Assembly: GCF_052060035.1 (NCBI RefSeq)
Contig: NZ_JBPOEA010000003.1
Span: forward strand, 124,001-188,000
Origin: Fodinibius sp052060035
GTDB lineage: Bacteria; Bacteroidota; Rhodothermia; Balneolales; Balneolaceae
Direction of reading: 5' to 3'
Length of the DNA stretch: 64,000 nucleotides
Position 1 is the stretch's first letter; the number at the start of each line of letters is the position of its first letter. The notes under the pieces are model-generated. The model saw nothing but the letters and a program-made list of their open reading frames with translations, searched no databases and was not told where the DNA came from. A program made the translations under genes and the position numbers. Below are positions 45,384 to 53,713 of the stretch, one piece after another.

Positions 45384-46613
45384 ATGCGAGCTATTTCTGC
45401 CCTGCTTACCGTTTGTGCATGTTTAGTTCTTTTGGGATGTAACTTGACTCAGTCCCAGCCAACGGTACAAGTAGGAGGACAGGTATTGCTCAACAATCAC
45501 CTTGACGACTTAGAAGGCAAACGTGTAGGATTGGTCATGAATCCCACGGCCCGCGTCGAAGGCTCGCATATGCTTGATACCTTACTTGCCCGAAATATAA
45601 ATATTACCACCCTTTTTGCTCCTGAGCATGGCTTTCGCGGTGATATTGGAGCCGGTGAAACAATTGAAGATGGGATCGATCAATCTACTGGATTGCCGGT
45701 ATTTTCTCTTTATGGCAAAAGCCGTACCCCAACTCCCGACATGCTCGAAAAAGTAGATGTTCTGCTTTTTGATATTCAGGATGTTGGAGCCCGATTCTAT
45801 ACCTATAATGCTACACTGGGAAATGTCATTGAAGCTGCGGGGGCTCAGGATATTCCGGTATGGGTATTAGATCGACCCAATCCCGCCGGTGATTTAATTT
45901 CGGGATGGATGATGCAGGACAAACACCAGTCATTTGTAGGCAAGTATCCTATCCCCATGGTACACGGAATGACACTCGGCGAATTGGCCAAAATGATGGT
46001 CGGTGAACAATGGGTCGACAATGCGGATCAGGCAACCGTTCGCGTGATTCAAATGGATGGATGGAACCGTTCAATGAAATGGCCTGACACCGGTCTTGAC
46101 TGGATACCTCCCTCTCCAAATCTTCCCCGTTTTTATCATGCCTATGTTTATTTGGGAACCGTACTTTTTGAAGGTACAACAATGTCTGAGGGACGAGGGA
46201 CGGATAACCCATTTCTTCGAATAGGGTCACCGAAAACTAAGCTGACCACCTCTCATATTGCAAAACTTCGTCGACAATTTTCGGGCGTTAATATTGAGCG
46301 GCGTTCTTTTACTCCGAAATCGATTCCCGGCAAAGCTTCCAATCCCAAGTTTGAAGGAGAACGGTGCCACGGTATTGCGATTCAGATCACCAATCCCGAT
46401 GCATTTAACCCGGTTAAACTTGGAACTGAGCTACTATCAACGTTGCTTGATGCAAGCCCGGAAGCTTCATTCAATAATTATATGCCTAAACTCAGCGGCA
46501 TAGATAATGCGCTACTGCAAGAGCAGTTAAAAAACGATTCGTACCTTAATAATTGGGAGAAAACAGCCCGAGAATTCAAGAAGCAACGAAAACAATATCT
46601 TATCTACGAATAA
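45384..46613 (+). CDS. DUF1343 lipoprotein, NamZ-like exo-beta-N-acetylmuramidase
   Basis: The 409-residue protein has a lipoprotein signal (VCACLVLLGC, Cys19). The DUF1343 domain follows: VGLVMNPTARVEG, LFAPEHGFRGDIGAGE, LFDIQDVGARFYTY, VLDRPNPAGD and the segment IPPSPNLPRFYHAYVY, which resembles the family IPPSPNLP. A characterised member, NamZ, removes terminal MurNAc from peptidoglycan fragments. Here the lipid anchor suggests action on muropeptides at the envelope. It lies between ndk and a convergent rlmB with an 8-base gap. Confidence 0.88.
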   Translation: MRAISALLTVCACLVLLGCNLTQSQPTVQVGGQVLLNNHLDDLEGKRVGLVMNPTARVEGSHMLDTLLARNINITTLFAPEHGFRGDIGAGETIEDGIDQSTGLPVFSLYGKSRTPTPDMLEKVDVLLFDIQDVGARFYTYNATLGNVIEAAGAQDIPVWVLDRPNPAGDLISGWMMQDKHQSFVGKYPIPMVHGMTLGELAKMMVGEQWVDNADQATVRVIQMDGWNRSMKWPDTGLDWIPPSPNLPRFYHAYVYLGTVLFEGTTMSEGRGTDNPFLRIGSPKTKLTTSHIAKLRRQFSGVNIERRSFTPKSIPGKASNPKFEGERCHGIAIQITNPDAFNPVKLGTELLSTLLDASPEASFNNYMPKLSGIDNALLQEQLKNDSYLNNWEKTAREFKKQRKQYLIYE

Positions 46614-46621
46614 ATTTGGGG

Positions 46622-47365
46622 CTACACTTTTCGTTTCCACTCGTAACAAAGTAGAGCCGCACTTACCGAAGCATTTAATGATTCTACATTATTTTCCATG
46701 GGAATACGAAATTTGTAATCACAGTGCTCCAAAGTTTTTTGACTGATGCCACTGCCTTCGTTCCCCACTACAAACGCCAGCGGACGATCAACCTCCAGAT
46801 CCCAAAGATCTTGATCCCCATTCATATCAAGTCCGCAGATCCAAAATCCTTCCTCTTTAAGCTTCATGATAGATTGATTAAGGTTTCCAACCCGAACGAT
46901 GGGAATACGTCCGGCAGTACCGGCTGAAGTTTTATGAACGGTTGCATTGATGGGCGCCTGCCGATGCTTCGGAACCAATACCGCTGCAATACCTGCTGCT
47001 GCCGCTGTGCGAAGCATAGCCCCCAGATTCCCGGGATCTTCGATTTCATCCAACAACAAAACAGCCGGATAGGTCGAGGTATCAACCGTATCGAGCCAGT
47101 TGCCAAAATCCTGATAGGATATCTGGCTCATCAGGGCCACTACTCCCTGATCGTTCACTTTTCCTACCAATTCAAAAAGTTTGGAACCCGGGACATGCGA
47201 AATAGGTATACGATGTTGTGATGCTAAACCAAAAATATCCGGGAGTTGCGAATCGTGCAATGAATCACGTACAAAAATTTTCTCCATACGCTCGGCTTCA
47301 TTGTTCAATGCTTCTTTGATGGGATTGCGACCATAGATGTAAATATTGTTATCATTTTCTGGCAT
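46622..47365 (-). CDS. rlmB: 23S rRNA (guanosine-2'-O-)-methyltransferase
   Basis: The 247-residue protein is a SpoU/TrmH-family 2'-O-methyltransferase with a trefoil-knot fold. An N-terminal RNA-binding domain reads YIYGRNPIKEALNN. The three motifs follow: LLLDEIEDPGNLGAMLRTA, FVVGNEGSGIS and IPMENNVESLNASVSAALLCYEW. RlmB methylates G2251 of 23S rRNA; other SpoU members modify tRNA, so the target is the most likely one rather than certain. The gene is divergent from two small membrane protein genes. Confidence 0.9.
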   Translation of the reverse strand: MPENDNNIYIYGRNPIKEALNNEAERMEKIFVRDSLHDSQLPDIFGLASQHRIPISHVPGSKLFELVGKVNDQGVVALMSQISYQDFGNWLDTVDTSTYPAVLLLDEIEDPGNLGAMLRTAAAAGIAAVLVPKHRQAPINATVHKTSAGTAGRIPIVRVGNLNQSIMKLKEEGFWICGLDMNGDQDLWDLEVDRPLAFVVGNEGSGISQKTLEHCDYKFRIPMENNVESLNASVSAALLCYEWKRKV

Positions 47366-47445
47366 AATAAAGGCAGTAAGTTGAAATATTAATAATTTCG
47401 TTTAACTTATAAGTACTAACGGCTTATTTAAAAAAGGGTAGACCT

Positions 47446-47793
47446 ATGAAAAACAAGAACCGAAAAGATGATTCCTTTCCATTCTCTGAGTCATCCAATA
47501 TAAAGGATTCCATACATAATTCTGCCATATCACATTATGTAGAACAAACCCATTCACTTTCTACATTCTATATGATTGCCGCAGTATCACAAATATTCCT
47601 GGGCTTGACTGTTGTAACTGTTTCTGTCTTGGGGCTAATCCAGCCACAATGGCTTTCCACATCGCTAATAATGATCGCCAGTGTAACAACTATGATTGGT
47701 CTTTATCTTCTGTATATTACGGCTGCAAAAAGAAGTAAGCACAATTCATTGCTTCGCAACGCAATGCAGCGCATTATGCAACACAAAAATTGA
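47446..47793 (+). CDS. Small two-helix membrane protein of unknown function
   Basis: The 115-residue protein is not recognised. It has a polar, Ser-rich N-terminus of about 40 residues, two predicted membrane helices at about 43-65 (MIAAVSQIFLGLTVVTVSVLGLI) and 72-95, and a basic C-terminus (KRSKHNSLLRNAMQRIM). The next gene starts one base after its stop, so translation is likely coupled. It may be membrane-associated together with its neighbour. Confidence 0.7.
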   Translation: MKNKNRKDDSFPFSESSNIKDSIHNSAISHYVEQTHSLSTFYMIAAVSQIFLGLTVVTVSVLGLIQPQWLSTSLIMIASVTTMIGLYLLYITAAKRSKHNSLLRNAMQRIMQHKN

Positions 47794-47794
47794 T

Positions 47795-48127
47795 ATGACC
47801 GATTTTAGCGATTCTAACACCCAGAACCGACTTCAATCATACCTGAAAGTTCATCTTAAGAAAGAAGAACTTTCGCTATCAGAGACTGAGCAAATAGAGG
47901 CCCTTCAAAAAAGAAAACGTAATAAATGGATTCAACTTGCCGTAAATATTGCGGCCATCCTGTTTTTTGGATACTCCTTTTATTTTGATATCACCCAGCT
48001 CAGCCAAACCTTTTTTATCATCATTTTTGCTGTTTTTGTAATAAATATGGGTTTAATCTTTTATCAAAAGAATCAACTTGATGAGCTGCTGGAATACCTG
48101 CAATGGAAAATACAGCATGGGAATTAG
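47795..48127 (+). CDS. Small two-helix membrane protein of unknown function
   Basis: The 110-residue protein starts at ATG 47795; an open frame extends upstream but only over the preceding gene. It has a charged N-terminal half (LKKEELSLSETEQIEALQKRKRNK) and two adjacent membrane helices at about 47-90. A short tail (DELLEYLQWKIQHGN) ends the protein. Its layout, a charged cytoplasmic region followed by a helical hairpin, is unlike known families I can name. Its last 11 bases overlap the next gene. Confidence 0.7.
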   Translation: MTDFSDSNTQNRLQSYLKVHLKKEELSLSETEQIEALQKRKRNKWIQLAVNIAAILFFGYSFYFDITQLSQTFFIIIFAVFVINMGLIFYQKNQLDELLEYLQWKIQHGN

Positions 48128-48995
48128 GGCTCTCTACCTTATCTTGGTTTTTGTTCCTATTGCAACTGTTAATGGTCCGGCTCAGCCTTCTATGATACAA
48201 AAGCACAGTTTGCCTACACTTTATAACGACGATGGTGACAACTTCATCATCATTGCCCATCGCGGTGCCAGCGCTTATTTTCCTGAAAATACCATGATTG
48301 CGTTCAAAAAAGCGATAGAATTAGGGGCCGAAATGATCGAGCTGGATGTTGCTCTAAGTAAAGACGGTGTGCCTGTTGTTTTTCATGATGCACGACTCAA
48401 TAAGCATACCAACGGACGTGGATACCTAAGTAATTATACACTCAATGAACTAAAACAATTAGATGCAGGCTCGTGGTTTGATCCACAGTTTTCAAATCAA
48501 AAAATTCCCACGTTAGAAGAAGTGCTGAAATTTGCATCGGGTACTATTGCTATTAATATCGAAATTAAAAGAGAAGCTGTTTCTGATTCTATTTTCGGGG
48601 GCATTGAACAAAAAGTAATCCAGCTGGTCAATGAATTTGACATGCAAAATCACGTCCTCTTTTCGAGTTTTGATTATCGAGCATTGCTTCATTTAAAACA
48701 ACTGGCCCCCGATATTCCTGTTGCCTTACTGTATAACCGAAGGCAATCAAATCGCTTACTGCCAAATCAACTGGTAAAAAAATATGGTGTAGATGCTTTT
48801 AACTGCAGCTACCGGCAGTTAAGCAGAAAATGGATCGCCAACCTCAACAAATACCGCATCCCGAGCTTTATTTATACGGTTAACAGCAAAAAACGTATGC
48901 AAAAATTGATTGAAGGTGGTGTGAATGGCATTTTCACCGACAAACCAGATGTGTTGCAAACTGTTGTGGAACAATATCATTCCCAGGCTCAATAA
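48117..48995 (+). CDS. Glycerophosphodiester phosphodiesterase, secreted
   Basis: The protein of about 292 residues starts at ATG 48117, inside the end of the preceding gene, giving a signal peptide (LYLILVFVPIATVNG). The GDPD TIM barrel shows the catalytic IIAHRGASAYFPENT (His48, Glu57), MIELDVALSKDGVPVVFHD and the ending GIFTDKPDVL. Such enzymes release glycerol 3-phosphate from deacylated phospholipids in the periplasm. Three tightly coupled genes (two small membrane proteins and this enzyme) form a probable operon. Confidence 0.9.
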   Translation: MGIRALYLILVFVPIATVNGPAQPSMIQKHSLPTLYNDDGDNFIIIAHRGASAYFPENTMIAFKKAIELGAEMIELDVALSKDGVPVVFHDARLNKHTNGRGYLSNYTLNELKQLDAGSWFDPQFSNQKIPTLEEVLKFASGTIAINIEIKREAVSDSIFGGIEQKVIQLVNEFDMQNHVLFSSFDYRALLHLKQLAPDIPVALLYNRRQSNRLLPNQLVKKYGVDAFNCSYRQLSRKWIANLNKYRIPSFIYTVNSKKRMQKLIEGGVNGIFTDKPDVLQTVVEQYHSQAQ

Positions 48996-49000
48996 CTGCT

Positions 49001-49420
49001 TTACTTTCCCATCACCTGCAAAAAGATTCGGCGATCTCTGGATTTATTATCGTGATTAAAAATCACAATCTGCTGCCATGTTCCCAGTACCGGTTTCCCA
49101 TCATGCAACGGGACTGTTATGCCCGGCCCCATCATGGTAGCACGTATATGCGAAAACCCATTATCATCGCCCCATGTTTCGCCGTGACGTGTGGTCTGAT
49201 CGTGCGGTGCAAACTCCTCCAGTTTGTCCTTCATATCCTCAACAAGTGCCGGCTCAAACTCAATCGTAGATATCGAAGCAGTAGAACCGATCGGAAAAAT
49301 ATGAATGATTCCTTCCAAAAAACCACTTTCGGTGGCAAAATCCCTCACCTGTTCCGTGATATTTTTAATATCCGAAAATCCTTCGGCTCCAACCGTAATC
49401 TCTTTGCTGGTAATATCCAT
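49001..49420 (-). CDS. YjbQ/UPF0047 family protein (thiamine phosphate synthase-like)
   Basis: The protein of about 139 residues, from ATG 49420, is a compact YjbQ-family protein: VRDFATESGFLEGIIHIFPIGST, HGETWGDDNGFSHIRATMMGPG and LGTWQQIVIFNHDNKSRDRRIF. The latter holds the conserved His/Asp residues. Family members have weak thiamine phosphate synthase activity in tests, but their main role is unclear. An in-frame ATG at 49444 would overlap the upstream gene by 23 bases. It is convergent with the phosphodiesterase gene with only five bases between stops. Confidence 0.9.
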   Translation of the reverse strand: MDITSKEITVGAEGFSDIKNITEQVRDFATESGFLEGIIHIFPIGSTASISTIEFEPALVEDMKDKLEEFAPHDQTTRHGETWGDDNGFSHIRATMMGPGITVPLHDGKPVLGTWQQIVIFNHDNKSRDRRIFLQVMGK

Positions 49421-49421
49421 A

Positions 49422-50267
49422 TTATTGATTCCTCGTGTTTGCATTCAAAAACTGCCGCAATGCCCGGCGATATTTTTCTCCTGTCTCCCAAAATCCGGAG
49501 CCGTGAGAACCTTGCAGCTCAACAAATGTTTTGGGGGAATTGGCCGCTTCGAAAAGTGACTTCCCATGATAATACGGTATAATTTCGTCATCTCTGCTGT
49601 GAGCCATAAATAATGGGGATTCAATCTGTTTAATATTTTCTATGGTGTTGTAGTCATACTTTATGATGGACCGCACTGGTAGCCAGGGATACAAATCGGC
49701 TCCCAAATCAGCAGCAGATATAAACGTGGATTCGATAATAGTAGCAGTAACAGCCGATTGTTTTTGAACAGCAAGCCACGATGCGACGGCACCACCCAAC
49801 GACCGACCCATAATCACAATCCGATCGCTTTCAGTATTCCTTTCCGATTCCAGATAGTCCCATGCAGCCCGGGCATCTTTATACGTTCCTTCCTCGCTGG
49901 GGCGTCCATCACTTTTTCCATATCCCCGATAATCAAAGATAAAAACGTTAACTCCCAAATCATGGAGAAGCTGTATTGTTTGCAGTCGCCCCGAGATATT
50001 ACCTGCATTCCCGTGGAAATATAAAACAGTAATATTGCTATCGGCTGGAATATACCATCCATGCAAAGACAAGCCATCCTCTGTCGTAAAGGTGATATCA
50101 TCATACGATAAACCAACATCTTCAGGAGTATAGGAAAGTGATTTTTGAGGATGATAAATCATTTTTCCCTGCAGCAGATACATCAAAAAAACCAACAGAA
50201 TATATCCGACCGCCACACCTAAAAGAATCCAGAAAAATGACTGCACAATTCGCAAAATAGATGACAA
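49422..50267 (-). CDS. Membrane-anchored alpha/beta hydrolase (YfhR/ABHD-like)
   Basis: The 281-residue protein has an N-terminal membrane helix (about residues 10-33) and an alpha/beta hydrolase domain. The oxyanion segment is VLYFHGNAGNISGR, the nucleophile elbow GRSLGG has Ser156, and the acid and His are likely in HSRDDEIIPY and QGSHGSGF. This resembles YfhR/ABHD13-type serine hydrolases, possibly esterases or thioesterases; the substrate is unknown. The start is TTG at 50267, or GTG at 50246, since no in-frame ATG precedes the helix. It overlaps or abuts the yjbQ-like gene. Confidence 0.88.
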   Translation of the reverse strand: MSSILRIVQSFFWILLGVAVGYILLVFLMYLLQGKMIYHPQKSLSYTPEDVGLSYDDITFTTEDGLSLHGWYIPADSNITVLYFHGNAGNISGRLQTIQLLHDLGVNVFIFDYRGYGKSDGRPSEEGTYKDARAAWDYLESERNTESDRIVIMGRSLGGAVASWLAVQKQSAVTATIIESTFISAADLGADLYPWLPVRSIIKYDYNTIENIKQIESPLFMAHSRDDEIIPYYHGKSLFEAANSPKTFVELQGSHGSGFWETGEKYRRALRQFLNANTRNQ

Positions 50268-50300
50268 TAGTTTGAGTTAATCAGATCAAATATAACAAAA

Positions 50301-50843
50301 CTATTCATCCGACTTCAGCCGGTAAGATTGCAATCGACTATGCCGGGCACCGTCAGAATGCAGTTTACTTTCATAAAGTACAAACTCATCAACGAGAATA
50401 TCACGAACAGCGAATTTTTTATGCTGATTAATAAATGATGTAACTGCTCGTTTAGACGTGCCCTTTGTACGTGCAACCGTGACATGAGGCTTAAACGGTC
50501 GCTTTTCCGGGCAAATGCCCATATTCTGACAGTAACCTTCGATTTTTTCATGCAACTCGAACAGCAACTCATTCTGTTTGACGCCCGCCCAAACAACTTT
50601 GGGATGTTTGCCTTCCGGGAAGTACCCAATTCCTGCTATCGTCATAGAAAAATTGGGATGAGCAATTTTTGTCATTTCTTTCCGCAACTTATTGCCAGTG
50701 GTTTCATCCACTTCTCCCACAAATTTCAGTGTCAGATGCATTTGCTCTTTGGCCTGCCACCGCATTCCTTCGATGGGTTGCTGTAAATCCAGCAATCTTT
50801 TTTTTACTGCTTCAGGGATAGGAATTGCTATAAATAAGCGCAT
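50301..50843 (-). CDS. thpR: RNA 2',3'-cyclic phosphodiesterase
   Basis: The 180-residue protein is a 2H phosphoesterase with the two catalytic HxTx motifs: HLTL (His36) and HVTV (His120). It starts MRLFIAIPIPE, typical of ThpR/LigT proteins, and includes WAGVKQNELLFELH. In vitro these open 2',3'-cyclic phosphates; some ligate tRNA halves. The acylphosphatase gene starts upstream with an 8-base gap, so the two are co-transcribed. Confidence 0.94.
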   Translation of the reverse strand: MRLFIAIPIPEAVKKRLLDLQQPIEGMRWQAKEQMHLTLKFVGEVDETTGNKLRKEMTKIAHPNFSMTIAGIGYFPEGKHPKVVWAGVKQNELLFELHEKIEGYCQNMGICPEKRPFKPHVTVARTKGTSKRAVTSFINQHKKFAVRDILVDEFVLYESKLHSDGARHSRLQSYRLKSDE

Positions 50844-50851
50844 AAAAAAGG

Positions 50852-51127
50852 TTAATGATAACGCACCTCAAATTCTTCATACTCTTCATCAGCTTCTTCA
50901 ACCGTAACATCAATATTATCCACACGGCTGGCACCCGGTCCCTGTTCACAACGGTTTACCATCTCTCTTATATGGTCAAGTGGCCCGGCAAAAACGGCTT
51001 CTACCCGTCCGTCGGGTAGGTTTTTAACCCAGCCAAAGACTCCGACTTCTTCGGCATTTACCCTCGCGAAATGTCGAAATCCAACTCCTTGTACCCGTCC
51101 TTCGATAAATACATGCGCCTGTTGCAT
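50852..51127 (-). CDS. Acylphosphatase
   Basis: The 91-residue protein carries the full acylphosphatase signature: RVQGVGFRHFAR with the catalytic Arg18 and GWVKNLPDGRVEAVF with Asn36. It hydrolyses carboxyl-phosphate bonds such as that in 1,3-bisphosphoglycerate or acetyl phosphate. The C-terminal 20 residues are very acidic. It is divergent from oxyR across a 169-base region, which must hold both promoters; no convincing operator was identified there. Confidence 0.95.
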   Translation of the reverse strand: MQQAHVFIEGRVQGVGFRHFARVNAEEVGVFGWVKNLPDGRVEAVFAGPLDHIREMVNRCEQGPGASRVDNIDVTVEEADEEYEEFEVRYH

Positions 51128-51296
51128 AATTTTTTTAGCTATGCTTTTATTAAATCGTTAACTCTCAATTGTTTAGTGATTCACGGCTAATGTACTAATC
51201 TGAAAGGAAATCTCGAACTTTCACGATTTAAAGTTTTAAAGTTTGTATAATTCCGTCAAACATATTGTTCCAATTTTGCTTTGAAATAGATTTACT

Positions 51297-52235
51297 ATGA
51301 CTATTACGCAACTAAAATATATTATTGCTGTCGACCGCTACCGCCATTTTGCCACTGCTGCAGAAAAATCATACGTCACCCAACCCACTCTCAGCATGCA
51401 GATTCATAAACTGGAAGACGAGCTCGGTGTTACCATTTTTGACCGCTCCAAATCGCCCGTCATTCCCACTGAAGTTGGGGAAAAGATAATAGCCGAAGCA
51501 AAAAAAATTATCAAACAGTCCAAACATATTGAAGATCTGGCAGCCCTGACTGATGATGAACTCCGGGGGACCTTTCGCATTGGCATTATCCCAACTGTGG
51601 CTCCTTACCTGCTTCCCCTTTTTCTTCGGAATTTTCGCGACAAATATCCCAATGTACACCTGGTTTTCGAAGAAGTTGTCACCGACAAATTATTGGATTT
51701 ACTAAATCAGGACTATCTTGATATTGGGATTATAGCCACACCTGCAGACCGTGGTAATATTTTTGAAGAGGATCTCTATTATGAACCGTTTTTGGGATAT
51801 GTATCCGAAGATCATTCCCTATCAAAAAAAGAGCGGCTTTCGGTTGACGACTTGGAAGTCACTAACTTGTGGTTGCTCAATGAAGGCCATTGTTTCCGCG
51901 ATCAAACCGTTAAGCTGTGCAAGAAATTCCGTAAAGATAAGCTCGAGGATCCCATGATTGAATTCGAAAGCGGCAACCTGGAAACTTTGAAACAGTTGGT
52001 TGAGCAAAATTTTGGGATGACTTTACTCCCCTATCTGGCTAAAAATCAGATTAATGAGCAATGTGCCAAAGCACATTTGCGGGAGTTTGATGATCCTGTT
52101 CCACGCCGAAAAGTACGGATCGTTTATGGACGTGAATACCTGAAAAAAAATATCATTGAAGCTTTCAAAAATGAAATCATATCAGCAATCCCGGGAGAAC
52201 TTAAGACAGAAGAGGAAGGGCTTTTAGTTGAATAG
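51297..52235 (+). CDS. oxyR: OxyR hydrogen peroxide sensor (LysR family)
   Basis: The 312-residue LysR-type regulator has an N-terminal winged helix (MTITQLKYIIAVDRYRHF, THP-like TLSMQIHKLEDELG) and a C-terminal sensor domain. The segment GHCFRDQTVKLC places cysteines at positions 199 and 208, identical in number and spacing to the peroxide-sensing disulfide of E. coli OxyR. It should therefore switch on peroxide defence genes on oxidation. An interrupted palindrome starting at its own stop codon, and the terC gene just downstream, suggest a direct target next door. Confidence 0.94.
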   Translation: MTITQLKYIIAVDRYRHFATAAEKSYVTQPTLSMQIHKLEDELGVTIFDRSKSPVIPTEVGEKIIAEAKKIIKQSKHIEDLAALTDDELRGTFRIGIIPTVAPYLLPLFLRNFRDKYPNVHLVFEEVVTDKLLDLLNQDYLDIGIIATPADRGNIFEEDLYYEPFLGYVSEDHSLSKKERLSVDDLEVTNLWLLNEGHCFRDQTVKLCKKFRKDKLEDPMIEFESGNLETLKQLVEQNFGMTLLPYLAKNQINEQCAKAHLREFDDPVPRRKVRIVYGREYLKKNIIEAFKNEIISAIPGELKTEEEGLLVE

Positions 52236-52254
52236 TTTGTACCTGGCCAACTAT
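52232..52254. promoter_or_regulatory. Interrupted palindrome between oxyR and terC
   Basis: ATAGTT, 11 bases and AACTAT form a perfect 6-bp inverted repeat, an arrangement like LysR-type T-N11-A operators. It lies 20 bases upstream of the candidate -7 box at 52275, where an activator would bind. The first arm overlaps the oxyR stop. That OxyR binds here is inference. Confidence 0.35.
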
Positions 52255-52274
52255 CAACTTTCTTAAATATTACC

Positions 52275-52282
52275 TACTTTTG
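52275..52282 (+). promoter_or_regulatory. Candidate -7 promoter element of terC
   Basis: TACTTTTG matches TAnnTTTG exactly, 39 bases upstream of the terC start. No good -33 box is seen, which would suit an activator-dependent promoter. Confidence 0.4.
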
Positions 52283-52320
52283 AGGCTTGTTTTTTTAATC
52301 TCAAAAATTAGATCTCCGTT

Positions 52321-53268
52321 TTGGATCATTCCATTCTTCTGTGGTCAGTTTTCAATGTGTTCATCATTGTGATGCTCATTGTTGACTTGGTTGTACTCCA
52401 TAAAGAGGATGAAGCCGTCAGCATCAAAGAAGCGTTGTATTGGACGGGCGTTTGGATTGTACTGGCACTCATTTTCGGGTTGGGCATATACTATTACATG
52501 GGATCTCAAACGGCCCTCGACTACTACACCGGCTACCTGATTGAAAAATCTCTCAGTGTCGATAACATCTTCGTATTTTTGCTGGTTTTCACCTACTTCA
52601 AGGTACCGGATGAATACCAGCATAAAGTGTTGTTCTGGGGGATTTTCGGGGCGCTGGTTATGCGATTGTTTTTTATTTTTACCGGCGTAGCCCTTCTCGA
52701 GCGCTTCCACTGGATTATCTACGTCTTTGGTGGATTCCTCGTTTTTACCGGGATTAAACTGGCGATGGAAAAAGATAAAGAGGTCCATCCCGAACGAAAT
52801 CCGGTATTAAAGTTAGTCCGCCGCATATTTCCCACGACCAAAAGTTATCACGGCTCAAAGTTTTTTATCCGCAAAATGGGTCGGCTCATTGCCACTCCAC
52901 TGTTTATCGTCCTGGTCGTTATCGAAACCACTGATCTCGTTTTTGCACTCGATTCAATTCCCGCCATTCTGGCCATTACCCGCGACGAATTTATTATCTA
53001 CAGCTCCAATGCTTTTGCGATTTTAGGTCTCCGAGCCCTTTATTTTGCCGTTTCCGGGATTATGCGATTATTTCATTACCTGCACTATGGACTCTCTCTG
53101 ATTCTCGTTTTTGTGGGTATTAAAATGTTGCTTTCTAACTTATATCACATTCCCACACCATACGCCCTGGCATTTGTTGCCGGTGCGCTTATCCTCTCTA
53201 TCGTGGCTTCCATTATGTATCCCAAAAAAGAAGACCCCGTAGCACAAGAGAACCTGCCCGACGAATAA
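52321..53268 (+). CDS. TerC-family integral membrane protein (Alx-like)
   Basis: The 315-residue protein has about nine membrane helices with the conserved acidic residues of the TerC family: EKSLSVDNIFVFLLVF and IETTDLVFALDSIPAILAI. It also has YWTGVWIVLALIFG and GLRALYFAVSGIM, as in E. coli Alx. Related proteins export or balance manganese and help metalate secreted proteins. The start is TTG at 52321, because an in-frame stop (52309-52311) precedes it and no ATG or GTG is available. Manganese handling fits its position next to oxyR. Confidence 0.92.
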   Translation: MDHSILLWSVFNVFIIVMLIVDLVVLHKEDEAVSIKEALYWTGVWIVLALIFGLGIYYYMGSQTALDYYTGYLIEKSLSVDNIFVFLLVFTYFKVPDEYQHKVLFWGIFGALVMRLFFIFTGVALLERFHWIIYVFGGFLVFTGIKLAMEKDKEVHPERNPVLKLVRRIFPTTKSYHGSKFFIRKMGRLIATPLFIVLVVIETTDLVFALDSIPAILAITRDEFIIYSSNAFAILGLRALYFAVSGIMRLFHYLHYGLSLILVFVGIKMLLSNLYHIPTPYALAFVAGALILSIVASIMYPKKEDPVAQENLPDE

Positions 53269-53275
53269 TTCAACC

Positions 53276-53713
53276 ATGGATTTTTCGAACTTTTCTGTAA
53301 AATGGTTTACGGTCTTCTACTCAGTATCAGCCGTTCTTTTGTTTGGTAGCGGCGGATACCTCATTTTAAAGAAAGAACAAGCTGAACAATACCTTAAAGA
53401 GGCAGCACAAAATAAAAAGCCGCCCATCTTGTTCATCCGAATTCTCAAATATCTGTTCCTTTTTATCCTGCCGGGACTTGTTTTGTCATTTTTTCCCTTC
53501 TCTTGGATCGAACTTCTGTTTAGTATTTGGAGTTTATTGGTTGTATACATTGGCGGTCTTCAATTGATCCGCTGGGAGCAAAATCGCAAACTCATCAAAA
53601 GCAGTACTCAGCTAACGGAAATTATTAAAAGAAGTGGTGCCATAATGGTGGCAGTCGGGTTTGCGTTATTATTGCTCGCATACTTCGTAATAACACGACA
53701 ACCACTTTCATGA
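53276..53713 (+). CDS. Small membrane protein of unknown function
   Basis: The 145-residue protein is not recognised. It has four probable membrane helices (about 10-28, 55-72, 76-93 and 118-140) with short basic loops (KKEQAEQYLKEAAQNKK, RWEQNRKLIKSS). It starts 7 bases after terC and its stop overlaps the exonuclease start by four bases (ATGA), so it is translationally tied to a DNA-repair gene. No enzyme motif is visible. Confidence 0.72.
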   Translation: MDFSNFSVKWFTVFYSVSAVLLFGSGGYLILKKEQAEQYLKEAAQNKKPPILFIRILKYLFLFILPGLVLSFFPFSWIELLFSIWSLLVVYIGGLQLIRWEQNRKLIKSSTQLTEIIKRSGAIMVAVGFALLLLAYFVITRQPLS

